Counted from the stretch's first letter, positions 24,270 to 36,092 are shown. The stretch: 64,000 bases of DNA from Phoronis australis (GCA_002633005.1 NMRA01000008.1:502985-566984); one strand, 5' to 3'. Notes: generated from the sequence alone by a model not told the origin. Translations and numbers: made by a program.

Positions 24270-24341
24270 AGGTTCCACCGAGACTTGAACTCGGATCGCA
24301 GGATTCAGAGTCCTGAGTGCTAACCATTACACCATGGAACC
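24270..24341 (-). tRNA. tRNA-Gln (anticodon CTG)
   Basis: Full-length 72-nt tRNA-Gln with all four stems paired, anticodon CTG (plus-strand CAG at 24306-24308) and conserved A and B boxes. A TTTT run follows within about 10 nt of the 3' end. It differs from the TTG gene at the anticodon and at one T-loop base. It reads CAG codons. Confidence 0.95.
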
Positions 24342-24650
24342 GCTGGTGAACTGTTACTATTCATGCGGGATAATCTTTATGCACGAACGTTAGATTCTTG
24401 ATTTGAAAACTTTCGGCGAAGAAACACTAACTATTGCCGATTTTTTAAGAATTGACATTTTAAATAAATCGTGTTGTCGAACTAAGAGCATTGCACATTA
24501 GCAATTATTGAGAACAGGCCACCACAGACGATAATTTACGGAAAATCTTGTAGAGAACCTTCCTGTACTTATAACTGGTCCACTTCAAGACGAAAATTAT
24601 AATTATTTTGGTTACTTTTTGTTTCTCTCGCTCGGCGCACTGCAAAACAT

Positions 24651-26951
24651 GCGTGGGACTCAAAGACATTTCATTTCAGTTATAACGAAACATTTTTGCA
24701 ATGAAAACTCAGATTTACCGGCGCACCTATCTGTTTCAGAGGCGTGCCGGTAGGGTGAGGGGAAAACCACAAACTTGTAAGTACGGTATTGTTGATTTAT
24801 TTTAATGTATTGATGCAAACAACGTATGCGTACACATGTTATTACTATGTTGTATTTTACATAAAAAATTGCTACGTAAAACTTCTGCCACACGAATGTT
24901 CCGCCGAGATTTGAATCATGGACACTAAATATTGTTCGTAGTTACAGTAATTCAACAGGTACATGAATTTTTATCGACCAATATTACTGATCTAATGCGG
25001 CCATGCTTGGTTCGCCGGACAGTGATGTTTTAAAACCTAGATGCGAAAAATAATTCAGATTCTCTGGGTAAATTCTTTTGCATTTTATCTTGACGTTGCG
25101 GAGCTGCCTTGGAGAATATTTCAAGACAGTGTTTCGAAAGGTTGGGAATTAAAAGTCGCATGAAATGAAGTACTTCATACTGGATTAATAATAATGTCCA
25201 TAGTCTAATCATATCGAACTAGTAATCCCGTGGCAACCCAAACTACATATTTTCAGTAAATTTTAAAGTGTGATTATACTTGGTACAAACTTTATTTAGG
25301 AACCAGCTGAGTTTGGGTTTCGATTAGAAACCTCAAACACCCGCCATGTCACTGCAAAGGCAGTCAGTTGAAAAATTGGTATTCAACCGATGTCCGGCGT
25401 GACGTGGCGACACACGAGAATGCATGCAAATTGTATTTATTTCTTAATGGTTGGCTGGGATATTAAAATCTTTTTTATGTTTTTCAACATTTGACTGTGA
25501 AGTGAAGCAGCTGATGTTGCCTCGTTTCAGCACACTCTACAGGTGTATGTATACAAGAGCTATTATTATTAATTCACATTCTCTGGGTAATGTCCGTAGT
25601 CTGAATATATCCCGTGGCAACGCAATCATTTAAAAGTACAATTTTGTGTTCGAGAGCTGTACACGCACTGTGTGTAATCGTATGTTCTCCTATTTTTAAG
25701 TATTTCAGTCGAACACCCGATTTGAAAGTCGAAGAAAAATCGTAAAAGTTAGGTTCCACCGAGACTTGAACTCGGATCGCAGGATTCAGAGTCCTGAGTG
25801 CTAACCATTACACCATGGAACCAAACATAACGACACATAACAAGTAGGTCAATACTGTCATTCAGCTATTCATTAAGCAGCAGTCATTGGTTAGCTTTCA
25901 ACACCGTGAAAAATGGCGGACTGTGAACGATTTTTATTCTTGTCAAGCAAGTGGCGTCGCAGCAACCGTGACTCTTTCTTTTCAGAGTCTGCAGTGATGT
26001 TCAGTGGCCGCGTGCTTGAAACACATACATGTACAATAAACACATATCTGGCCGATTTAACTGGTGTGTTCTTCATACTGTATGAATACAGGACAGTATC
26101 GTAAACAAGTCATCGACAGTAGAAAGATGAATTCCGAAAGGGCGCAACCAAAATTTCTACTAGTATTCACATTTCCTGAACATAATTTTAAGCACCAATT
26201 TGTCTGTACAACAGACCACATTTACACTTCAGCCCATCAGTCATGCCAGCATAGACTATAGAGTATCTATGATGCCAGTTTGTTAGCGTAAGGCGCTGCC
26301 TGTTGAAAATTCGACTAGCCAATCAGAAACGCCGGTGTAAAAAAAAATTTCCTGAGCAAAATTAAGTGATACCTGCGTGTTGTTTCGGCTACCGCCCCAC
26401 CTAGCGGCACGCAGGGAACCAGCGAGTTCATTGGCTACCACGGCGCGAACATGCGGTGGCAAGATAACCACATGCCATTGCGTGTCTGGTCGTGAGATGG
26501 CGAGACCGGCTCGTTCACGCGTTTCGTCGGGCTCGCAAAATCATGTTATAGAAGGCCGAGAAGAAGTTTCATAATTCTGCCAAAAATAGTTTGTGACAAA
26601 CAACGTTTTTAATCGAGATTGGACGCCTTCAAAACTTTCAGGTTGTAAGCCATTTAGTAGTGAATGTGCCGATTAACAGGTAATGCGAATGATGCGGTCG
26701 AAAAATGAAATCGGCGCCGGGACCACCTTCACGAGGTAGTCTGACTCGAAATAACTTACTAAACAAGCTGAAGACGTTCCGCCTGAAAATGCAGAATTGC
26801 CCTCTGAAAAACATTTGGGCAACTTTAGTTTCAGTTGCACAAAATGGTCACAAATCGACATTCTTACTCAAATAAAATTTTCGATTAAGGATGTTATTTT
26901 CCAAATTTTAAATTTCGCCTTACAGTGAGCTCCGCTTCAAGGTTGTCGGCT
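24651..26951. repeat. Tandem duplication, copy A (~2.3 kb)
   Basis: This segment is repeated directly at 26952-29412. Both copies begin with CGTGG(G/A)ACTCAAAGAC, share long blocks of near identity, contain one tRNA-Gln(CTG) gene, and end with GAGCTCCGC(T/G)TCAAGGTTGTCGGC. Copy A keeps about 550 bp (25850-26435) absent from copy B. It lacks the foldback insertion and the 46-bp triplication found in B. A decayed tRNA fragment (GTTCCGCCGAGATTTGAATC) lies at about 24897. Confidence 0.9.
25751..25822 (-). tRNA. tRNA-Gln (anticodon CTG), duplication copy A
   Basis: Appears identical over the mature region to the genes at 24270 and 28253. All stems pair, the anticodon is CTG, and TTTT follows closely. 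Flanks on both sides match those of the copy B gene, so the two arose by segmental duplication. Confidence 0.95.
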
Positions 26952-27072
26952 ACGTGGAACTCAAAGACATTTCATTTCAGTTATAACGAAACATTTTTGC
27001 AATGAAAAGTCAGTTTTACTGGCGCACCTATCTGTTTCAGAGGCGTGCCGGTAGGGTGAAGGGAAACCACAA

Positions 27073-27210
27073 ACTTGTAAGGACGGTATTGTTGATTTAT
27101 TTTAATGTATTGATGCAAACTTGTAAGGACGGTATTGTTGATTTATTTTAATGTATTGATGCAAACTTGTAAGGACGGTATTGTTGATTTATTTTAATGT
27201 ATTGATGCAA
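27073..27210. repeat. 46-bp unit, three direct copies
   Basis: A 46-bp unit beginning ACTTGTAAGGACGG and ending TATTGATGCAA occurs three times in a row with no differences. The matching place in copy A (about 24775-24820) has one copy, so the expansion postdates the duplication. Confidence 0.95.
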
Positions 27211-28252
27211 ACGTATGCGTACACATGTCATTACTATGTTGTATTTTACATAAAAATTTGCTACGTAAACTTTCTGCCACACGAATGTTCCGCCGAGATT
27301 TGAATCATGGATACTAAATATTGTTCGTAGTTACAGTAATTCAACAGGTTCATGAATTTTTTTATCGACCAATATTACTGATCTAATGCGGCCGTGCTTG
27401 GTTCGCCGGACAGTGATGGTTTAAAATCTAGATGCGAAAAATAATTCACATTCTCTGGGGAAACTCACTTGCATTTTATCTTGACGTTGCGGGGCTGCCT
27501 TGGAGAATATTTCAAGAGAGTGTTTCGAAAGGTTGTGAATTAAATTTCGCTTGATACAGGATTAATAATCAATGTCCGTAGTCTGAATATATCGAACGAG
27601 TGATCCCGTGGCAACGCAAAGTACATATTTTCAGTAAATTTTAAAGTGTGACTGTACTTGGTACAAACTTTATTTAGGAACCAGCTGAGTTTGGGTTTCG
27701 ATTAAAGACCTCAAACATCCGCCATGTTATTGCAGAGGCAGTCAGCTGTCAAGCGTGACGTGGCGACACACGAGAATGCGTGCAAATTGTATTTATTTCT
27801 AAATGGTTGGCTGGGTTATCAAAATCTTTTTTTATGTTTTTCAGCATTAGACTGTGAAGTGAAGCAGCTGATATTGTCGCGTTTCAGCACACTCTATAGG
27901 TGCATGTATGCAGGGGTTATTACGTAACACGAACGTAAAGCGTGCCGATGAAGGGAACCTAATAGCTAAACCAAGTTACAAATGTTTTATGTCACTTCCG
28001 ATTTTTTCATACAAATGCTCAGCAGTTACTCACGGTATAGGTGATTGGTAAACATTCAGGGTTATTGATTAGTTTATTATTTCAAGAAATTGGAGTTAAT
28101 TTTGTGATTTTATTCCTTTAAGAATCGTTTAAATGTACAATTTTGTGTTCGAGAGCTGTACACTCACTGTGTGTAGACGTACGTTCTCTTATCTTTAAGT
28201 ATTTCAGTCGAACATCCTATTTGAAAGTCCAAGAAAAATCATATCAAAAATT

Positions 28253-28324
28253 AGGTTCCACCGAGACTTGAACTCGGATCGCAGGATTCAGAGTCCTGAG
28301 TGCTAACCATTACACCATGGAACC
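28253..28324 (-). tRNA. tRNA-Gln (anticodon CTG), duplication copy B
   Basis: Full-length tRNA-Gln with CTG anticodon, intact stems and a TTTTT terminator. The mature region is unchanged relative to copy A although the flanks have diverged, which suggests selection or gene conversion. Confidence 0.95.
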
Positions 28325-28494
28325 AAACATAGCGCCACATAACATGTAGGTCAGTATTATTATTCAGCTATTCATTAGCACGGCGCGAACTTGCAGTGGC
28401 AAGATAACCACATGCCATTCATTGCATGTCTGGTCGTGAGATGGCGAGACCGGCTCGTTCACTCGTTTCGCCGGGCTCGCCAAATCATGTTATA

Positions 28495-29022
28495 CAAGGT
28501 ACCTAAACTACACGGTCAACGGACTCAAAAACACGGGAACGGACGCATGAACACGACTCACGGACCGGCAAACACCGTCCACTGACTCACAAACACGGGA
28601 ACGGACTCACAAAACACGATCCACGCACCCAAATACACGGGACACGGACTCATATTCACGAGGAAACACGGTTAACGGACCGCCAAACACGGTCAACGGA
28701 CAAAATGTCAACTTCAGCGTTGACAGCTGTGTAATGGGTGCGAGATTAAATNCACAGTACAGACAAAAATAACATCAAAAATATATTTAATCTCGCACGC
28801 TGAAGTTGACATTTTGTCCGTTGACCGTGTTTGGCGGTCCGTTAACCGTGTTTCCTCGTGAATATGAGTCCGTGTCCCGTGTATTTGGGTGCGTGGATCG
28901 TGTTTTGTGAGTCCGTTCCCATGTTTGTGAGTCAGTGGACGGTGTTTGCCGGTCCGTGAGTCGTGTTCATGCGTCCGTTCCCGTGTTTTTGAGTCCGTTG
29001 ACCGTGTAGTTTAGGTACCTTG
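28495..29022. mobile_element. Foldback (FB-like) transposable element, 528 bp
   Basis: Two very long arms (28495-28751 and 28785-29022) are inverse complements with one substitution and one 19-bp indel noticed. They surround a spacer of about 33 nt. The tips read CAAGGTACCTAAAC and GTTTAGGTACCTTG. TTATA is duplicated on each side (28490-28494 and 29023-29027). The paralogous copy A has the uninterrupted site with one TTATA (26546-26550). Each arm is built of about nine diverged repeats of about 21 bp (consensus near CACGGNNAACGGACTCANAAA). There is no ORF, so mobilisation would need a transposase in trans. Confidence 0.93.
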
Positions 29023-29412
29023 TTATAGAAGGCCGAGACGAAGTTTTATAATTCCGCCGAAAATAGTTTGTGACAAACAACGTTTTAAATCGAGATTGAA
29101 CGCTTTTAAAACTTTCAGGTTGTAAGCCATTTAGTAGTGAATGTGCCGGTTAACAGGTAGCGAATGATGCGGTCGAAAAATGAAATCGGCGCCGGACCAC
29201 CTTCACGAGGTAACTTACTAAACACGCTGAAGACGTTCCGACTGAAAATGCAGAAATTGCTCTCTGAAAAATATTTGGGCAACTTTAAGTTTCAGTTGCG
29301 CAAAATGGTCACAAATCGACATTCTTACTCAAATAAAATTTTCAATTAAGGATACTATTTTTCTACATTTTGAATTTTGCGTTACAGTGAGCTCCGCGTC
29401 AAGGTTGTCGGC

Positions 29413-31133
29413 GGCCATGACAAACAAGACTGCAAATCATGCCTGGGAAACTCCAAGAAAATCACAGTCACAGTCCGTAATTGCGTAAATTTACGAGTAA
29501 AGGAAGTTGGACTGGAAATGTAGTCCAGGGTAGAGTTCAGTAACGCTGGCAAAGACTGCAGAGAAGGAATTGTTGACGTCCTTGACAGGACCCGGCCGGC
29601 AGCGTTACTGAACTCCACGACTTTTTTGTTGCAGTGACACCTGACGGCCACCCACTTGACGTTTCCTTGTAACTGTCCGATGTTTGCATGCTTTTTCCGT
29701 CGAATAATATGGGAATTTTTGGACCGAGTGTATCGACTAGTGAACATGTTATGACCGGTGTTTTTTCACACTATTTTATTTGAGATGCTTTGTTTCACCC
29801 GTTTCCTCTTCGATGAATGAGTGCAACTGTAGCACAAATTTGTGCCTGTCTAAATGCATTGAATTGAACCAAAACTATACTGAAAACTACAAAGGGCGGG
29901 AAACAACACAACGGTTTTTTCACATCCAAGTCTTGTACAGGCACAGAAAGACATGGAGAGAGAGAGAGGGAGGGAGGGGGAGAGGGAGAGGGAGAGTGAT
30001 AGGGATAGGGAGAGAGTACAATACAGTATAACACAAGTAAGCAATAGAAGCAAAAGAAAATATCAGACTGTAATTATTACTTAGTATTCATATATTTGAT
30101 ATCCGTTGGAAGACTGCTATAAGAAATCAGCATCAGATTAATTTGAATAATTAAATAAACCCGACATCTTAGTAAAAAATGGTGCAGCTACATATGCACA
30201 CTTCGTGACAGACTACAATATAAGCAAATTATTATTAATTAAGAAGAAAACAAAAATCAGCAAATACTGTACAATTAAGATCGTCATGTTGTTTTCCAGA
30301 CCCCTCAAAATACGAAAAAGGGAATTTAATTCTAGGTTGGTAATAATCTATGTGAAAATTACTGAATTAACATACTGAATATTGCCCCGTGTATTCAGGC
30401 CGTCCTTATCCTATCCTACCACCCTCAGGCACTCTCCATTGCAATGGGTCTGCTAGAAACCTTAAAAGCGTTAAAATTTTTTAAAACTATAGGGTTCAGA
30501 ATTGTTTAGTGTGAGATTTCTATTTGGTATTTCAGTGTTATTTTGACGTGTTGGCAATTATCAGATAGACATGTGCCCTCCGGCTAGCGTTAAGGAACAC
30601 CAGATAATGGTATTACGTTATCAAAGTAAATAAGTGAGCGACAAATACCAAGAACAACAAGGCCGAAACAACAGTATTTAATGACATTGACCTCATAGTT
30701 AGGCATGCGCACTTAAGATGAACATCACTGCTGCCGTCGTTATTCTAATAGCAGTATAAAGCCTCCAAAACAACTAACCTCTGCGAAAATTAAAACGAAC
30801 GCCAGAGGGCACACTTGTATACTTTGAATTGTTGGACTGCAACTACTACATGGTACAAAATTCACAAAATGTTTAATGCAAATTCATAGGTAACAATAAA
30901 AACTCAATTCAGGTATTGAAGAAGCAGTAACGGTAACAACGACGTCACAGCAGTACACAGTTCAAATGCACGAAATTCGATTTGTTTTCTGCGAACTTTC
31001 ATACCTTGGACCACCCGTTGACAAAAACCCGCGCAGCAACCACCATTGTTCTAACGAAGGCATCGTTCTCAATCAGAGTATTATTCATGGAAAATAAGAG
31101 TATGCCGCCATATTGTGTGAAAAGAACGCTATA
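29413..31133. other. Intergenic
   Basis: A perfect 16-bp inverted repeat (29533-29548 and 29600-29615) and a GA-rich low-complexity tract (29953-30016). A 121-codon minus ORF at 29382-29747 covers the inverted repeat and has no recognised domain. Confidence 0.45.
29953..30016. repeat. GA-rich microsatellite
   Basis: Interrupted (GA)n/(GGGAGA)n tract. Leu/Ser-rich minus-strand ORFs here are only translations of this repeat. Confidence 0.9.
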
Positions 31134-31375
31134 CATGAGCGCACCCTGCCTAAAACATAGGAGGGGGGAGGGGGTCAAATTTTTCGATATGCGGACCTTT
31201 CACTGAAAGAAATCAACGAGGACTAAAAAGAAAACGGGGCCACTAGGTTCAGACACACGAATTGTGCAGCCGCGCCAACTTCCCGTGGATTTTGTGAATT
31301 TTTGTCTGGGGGTACCTTTTTGCATCGGGGGGGGGGGGCTTGTTCGAGCCCCCGAGCCCCCCTGGGTGCGCCCAT
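31134..31375. mobile_element. MITE with CATGRGCGCACCC termini
   Basis: CATGAGCGCACCCTG at the left matches the inverse complement of the right end (CATGGGCGCACCCAG) at 13 of 15 positions. The interior has long G and C runs. A related end, GCGCACCCAGGGGGGCTCGG, is at about 32450. No coding capacity. Confidence 0.5.
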
Positions 31376-32344
31376 GTTATGTTTTCCACAATTTTTATTT
31401 GCGCAAAAATTACGACCAATTTACGACACGATATGACTGAAAGATGAAATTCCATCTTCAATTTTTCATAAAAGATGTGCAGCATCAATTTAATGCTTTA
31501 CCACGCTCAACATCTGTACCACAAAATATTTCGAAAAATCGAGGGCATTCGCAATAACATTAGGAAACCTTGCAAAACGAAAAAATAGTAATTTTGGAGA
31601 TTAATTTTTGTACTAAATCGGCATAGTTTACCGTACGGTAATGACGAATGTATGACTCATTACACTCGGTAAGGATGAAAGAAACCATAAACGTTTTCCC
31701 CTGCAGCTTGTTCCCGTACGATTTATTTCAGTAATTGGTGTTTTTCTTTTGCTTTCTTGAATGCAACAGCTAGACTGTGGGCCGGAGAGCAAAAGAAGCC
31801 ATCTAAAGTTGACACAGTAACCAGGCGTTATCTGCCTTTCTCTTCCCCGGCTATTTCTGGAAATGAAAAATAAAAGTATCAAAATTCGTGTTAATTGAAA
31901 TTATACAAACATGTCATCATCACCTAGGTGAACCAGTTTCGTATAGAATGAAGATGTACCATGTCAAGAACTGACTTTAAAAGCAACTGAGATAATTGTG
32001 TAGCATAAAATACGTGTACTTCATAGCAGCGTTGGAGGAACAATGAATTAAGAAGTAATTTATATTAATGCAATTTGTATTAATAAATGAGTGCACACTT
32101 CTTGACTGGACAAATATGTCACTTTACAAACGAACACAATTTTAGTGTTATCTACACGTATGTATTTCATAACAAGTCTCAGGCCATCATTATGCAATAT
32201 TTAACTTGATTCAGTCACATATTAATAATGAACAATTTGTTAACTGTACTACTAGAAAGGCTATTAATTAAGATCGACTACAATCCATGGAACTTTCAGT
32301 CGGCATATTTAGCACATCCAGAGTGTAATGTTTAATATATGATC
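31376..32344. other. Intergenic, nothing recognised
   Basis: AT-rich; short ORFs only. Confidence 0.4.
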
Positions 32345-32664
32345 ACCTTATTTAAGGGGGGAGGAGGGAGACAAGGGGGCCATAGCCCCTTAAAATTCTC
32401 CCAGATACCATTTGGCAATTCAGGATACGAGTTGCTGAATAGCGTATGCGCGCACCCAGGGGGGCTCGGAGGGGGGGGGGGGCGAATGCACAATGCATAG
32501 GCCTTGAACAAACCCCGTTTACCGTCTTTTTTTAGTAATAAGGTCCGCAAACCCAAAAATTGGAGCCACGCATCCCTACATTTTAGGCTGGGCGTGGGCA
32601 TGTGCCAAAATTCTGGTTCTTTCTGTGCCCTGCCCCCCAACTCAAAATCCTGGATCCGCCCCTG
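32345..32664. mobile_element. GGCGGAT-family MITE with a nested second MITE end
   Basis: The left part (AGCCCCTTAAAATTCTCCCAGATACCATTTGG type) and right end (CTCAAAATCCTGGATCCGCCCCTG type) match the family at 14574 and 36997. Between them, at about 32445-32480, is the GCGCACCCAGGGGGGCTCGG terminus of the 31134 family, suggesting one element inserted into another. Confidence 0.5.
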
Positions 32665-34440
32665 GGATCAGAAACAGATGCAACTGAACCAGAATGCGAC
32701 ACCAGGAATTTCAATGCACCCACCAGTGACGTGAGGCGTATACCAAAACGAGAGACAACGAAGTGAAAACGATAAATAATAATTTTTCAGTTTTAAGATA
32801 AGCTTGTATAGTACAAGCGGGGACATGATAACAACTCGCCTCGGGTTTTTTTAAAAGAGAGTGCCAAAAACTGTAAAAGGTGAACCGCAACATTTCTTTT
32901 AGGGACATACCAAAACCAAAAAAAGAAATCGTAAAATTTAATTCCCTCGGAACTTTCGCATTTTAGATGAGCGTATTTTCTGCATCTTTGATGGAACCAA
33001 GTGAATAAATCTAGAGATGGGCCCTTGGAAAGTGTTGTTTTGAAAAAAAATCGTATAGACGCACAACTTACAGATTTTTCTCGGCAGTAAGATCAACTTG
33101 TCACTCGATTGTCCAGTTGAACTATTTACGCGACATGATAATTATGAACAAATTAGCCATGGCAAAAATAGAAGTATTAATTCAAGAGAAAATCGTTGCA
33201 TGATTTTGAGTGAATTCAAAATTTAACAACAAAAGTGAACACACTTACAGATTAATACAGCTTCAGTGTCCTCTAGATTGTCGTATTTTAAATTCAAGTT
33301 TTACTGAGGTTGTTTCTGCTAGCGAAATTTCGAGGAGTTGAATCGGCCATTTTGTAAAATATATTACTTTGTTTCGAGGAAAGACCACCATCAATTACGA
33401 ATTGATGTAACCGTGAAACGTTACCTTTTAAAATTTGCCTGAAGCGAAATTCCAAAAACACGACGATTTGGAAAAAATTCGAACACTTCTTGAGACTTTG
33501 TAAATAAGTCTATTATACTAATACTGACAAATGTATTCTAAATCATGACGAAAAATAAGTTCATTTAAAGTCGAACCTATTCAAGAAATGTTTAAATTAT
33601 CATCAAAATAACGAAAGAAGCATTAATCAAATACCCACTACATGTACTTAAAGTTTTTGATCGTTCCTTCGAAATGCCCGCAATTTCAGTGTATTTAGTG
33701 AATGCACTCCCGCATATTATAATATTCATTAAAATCAATTATAACAATAATAATATTACGCAGTTAACATGTTCGTTTCGTTTCTGTTTGCTTCTTTTTC
33801 AAGATAACTTGTAAAAGTAATGTCGACCAGGCGGCATTGAACCGAAAAGAGGTCGGTCACCGACAAGTTCTCTTTAATCACATTCAAATTTTTCTTAAAT
33901 CGTGTTGTTGCTTATCCAGCGAAACGAGGTCGAGGGTCATACATAGCGCGCTTAGTTGATGAAGGCGACGATAACTCGCTTTAGTTGTTTATTCATCCCT
34001 ATTTACTAGTAGAGACAGTTTGGCACTGTATTCAATACAGGTGTGAAAAATGATACCATAGCGATAATTCAGGTAGGAAACAGGATGCCAAATAGGCAGA
34101 AACAATACTTCGCCCTATCGGCGTCAAAGGCTCAAGGAGATAATCCCGTCCCCGTTACGAATGGGCAATACAAATCGGGGGCCTTGTTGTCTTTCACGGC
34201 CATTTAATCCTAGAACATCATGTTGAGAACATCCAAAGTGACCGGCGGCCGGCGTTCTTGAAGTTTCCCACAAGTGAAAGACATTAAAAGAAAATGACGG
34301 ATAGGGGTTCCATATAACCAGAATTTTGACGAAGACCCGGTCAGTAGAGCCTGTGACGACGCACGGGCCGTTCAAGAGACACACCAGCTAAAAACGAAAT
34401 AATAAATATTGACTCTGGCCATCGAGTTTACTGATATTGG
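32665..34440. other. Upstream region and 5' UTR exon of the zinc-finger gene
   Basis: Mostly AT-rich with no repeats recognised. Its right end is a probable non-coding first exon ending at 34440, where a GTAAGT donor begins at 34441. The transcription start was not identified. Confidence 0.4.
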
Positions 34441-34938
34441 GTAAGTACTGAATTTTAAAAACTTTATAACGAGGTTTTGATGCACTGAGCAGCACTGTAT
34501 TACGGATGGATGTTTTTAAAATGACAATTATTCAGAAAACGCGGTATCTCGAATGTTTTGTCAATTATAAGTATACATGCTTTCACGAAACGATTTAATA
34601 ATTTTTTTTTTGTTAAAATGTATTAAAAGAAGATACACCTGCCTTGGACTTCGCTTATTATTTCGCTTATTATTGTTTTTTTAAAAAATCAGAAAATCAA
34701 TGGGTAGTAAAGAACGTTCATAATGATGTTCATGTTGTAGTAGTTGTACTTGTGCCGCGAGCCGATGGTCTTGGGTACAAATAAACAATCCGACGAATGC
34801 CTTTAATTTATATGTGAATTAAAAGGTAAACATTAAATTAAAAACATATTATGGCGAATTTGTAACTCTTTTCCCATAATTTCCTATAAATTTGTTAATT
34901 GTAAAGAATTCATTTTTTTCTTTTTTCAGATTTTCATA

Positions 34939-35931
34939 ATGATGTCTAGTCACTCATTTCAAAATACAAGGGTTACCATAGATTTCATGCAACCACATCA
35001 GCACTACCCGTCAACTATCCATCACATACCAACCGTCACCATGACAACGAGTCTACACCACAACCAGAATCTTGACGACCCATACCTCGACAACAGAGAT
35101 CAGCCGCGGAATTACTCGCACGAGGGATTTGACATCCCTGGGCACGATTCTCGTTGCTGTTTGCTACCGGGATGCACGCTTAACACGGACTATCAGCCAC
35201 ATAACAGCGAAAAAAACTACGAGTCTAAAGTGAATGGTGTGAAAGTTGAAGATAATGTTGAAAATTTGCCGTCTTGTGCGTTCTCCGGCTCCAATGTACC
35301 GACCATCTCGTCTGTCCTAGCTGCCATGCAAAGCAACAACGCATCTGTCTACAATAGTCTACCAGTGATTTCCGGAAAACTCGCAGAAAAGATTCTCAAC
35401 GAAGATACTGACTCTGGGTACAATGCCCCCAATTTTACCCCGTCGCCAGTTTTACAAGAAATCCCCGTCGAAGAAGTTGAGTATTTTCTACAACCACCCG
35501 AAGAGGTTTTCGTAAAACCAGAACCTGTCGCAGTTCAACCCACAAAAAAAACAAACCCGATTTCAGAAAACTACGTTACATCCACGAAAACAAGCAAGAA
35601 TGAACACCAGTGTCCGGAGTGCGAGCGCGTCTTCAGCAATCAGTCGAATCTCCGCATCCATATGCGCGTACATACCGGTGACCGGCCCTACAAGTGTGAT
35701 TTCTGTAACAAGGCGTTTGCTCAACGTGCCACGTTGAACACGCACCGCCGAACGCACACGGGCGAGAAACCGTTCAAGTGTGACCAATGCATCAAGAGCT
35801 TCAGTGACCTTTCAACTTTCAACAAACACAAGAGGAAACACACAGGAGAGCGTCCCTACACGTGCACCATCTGTCAGAAGTCATTCACACAATCCGGTAA
35901 CATGCTTCGCCACATGAAGACGCATCGATAA
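34939..35931 (+). CDS. C2H2 zinc-finger transcription factor with four C-terminal fingers
   Basis: A 330-residue protein in one coding exon. The exon follows a TTTTTTCAG acceptor (exon starts 34930). Joined to the donor at 34441, the spliced frame meets an in-frame TGA just upstream, which supports the ATG at 34939 (a second ATG follows at once). The first ~220 residues are low-complexity and acidic, with two sumoylation-type motifs (VKVE and VKPE). Four canonical fingers with TGE(K/R)P-type linkers lie at about 223-245, 251-273, 279-301 and 307-329, one residue before the end. Fingers 3-4 (KSFSDLSTFNKH, QSGNMLRHMKTH) resemble the last two fingers of Glass, but that family has five. Nuclear DNA binding is inferred; orthology is not settled. 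Confidence 0.9.
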   Translation: MMSSHSFQNTRVTIDFMQPHQHYPSTIHHIPTVTMTTSLHHNQNLDDPYLDNRDQPRNYSHEGFDIPGHDSRCCLLPGCTLNTDYQPHNSEKNYESKVNGVKVEDNVENLPSCAFSGSNVPTISSVLAAMQSNNASVYNSLPVISGKLAEKILNEDTDSGYNAPNFTPSPVLQEIPVEEVEYFLQPPEEVFVKPEPVAVQPTKKTNPISENYVTSTKTSKNEHQCPECERVFSNQSNLRIHMRVHTGDRPYKCDFCNKAFAQRATLNTHRRTHTGEKPFKCDQCIKSFSDLSTFNKHKRKHTGERPYTCTICQKSFTQSGNMLRHMKTHR

Positions 35932-36092
35932 AGGATAGGACTTTTTGTAAAGGACATAACGGTGATAAATGCTTTGGTTAAAGAACAGTTATATAAACGG
36001 TGTGTTGGTTCATCCTTTTAAAATTTCTATGAAGTGCATTTAACGATATTTAATTTAATTTATATTTATTTTTTGCATATCGTCTACCAAAC

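Larger units (their letters stand above)
26952..29412. repeat. Tandem duplication, copy B
   Basis: Direct repeat of copy A. It differs by a 46-bp triplication (27073-27210), a retained stretch at about 27910-28130 that is shorter in A, loss of about 550 bp after the tRNA, and insertion of a 528-bp foldback element. Substitutions are scattered, so the duplication is not brand new. Confidence 0.9.

Noticed and set aside
29795-30053. Leu/Ser/Pro-rich minus-strand ORFs
   Set aside because: Translations of a GA-rich microsatellite.
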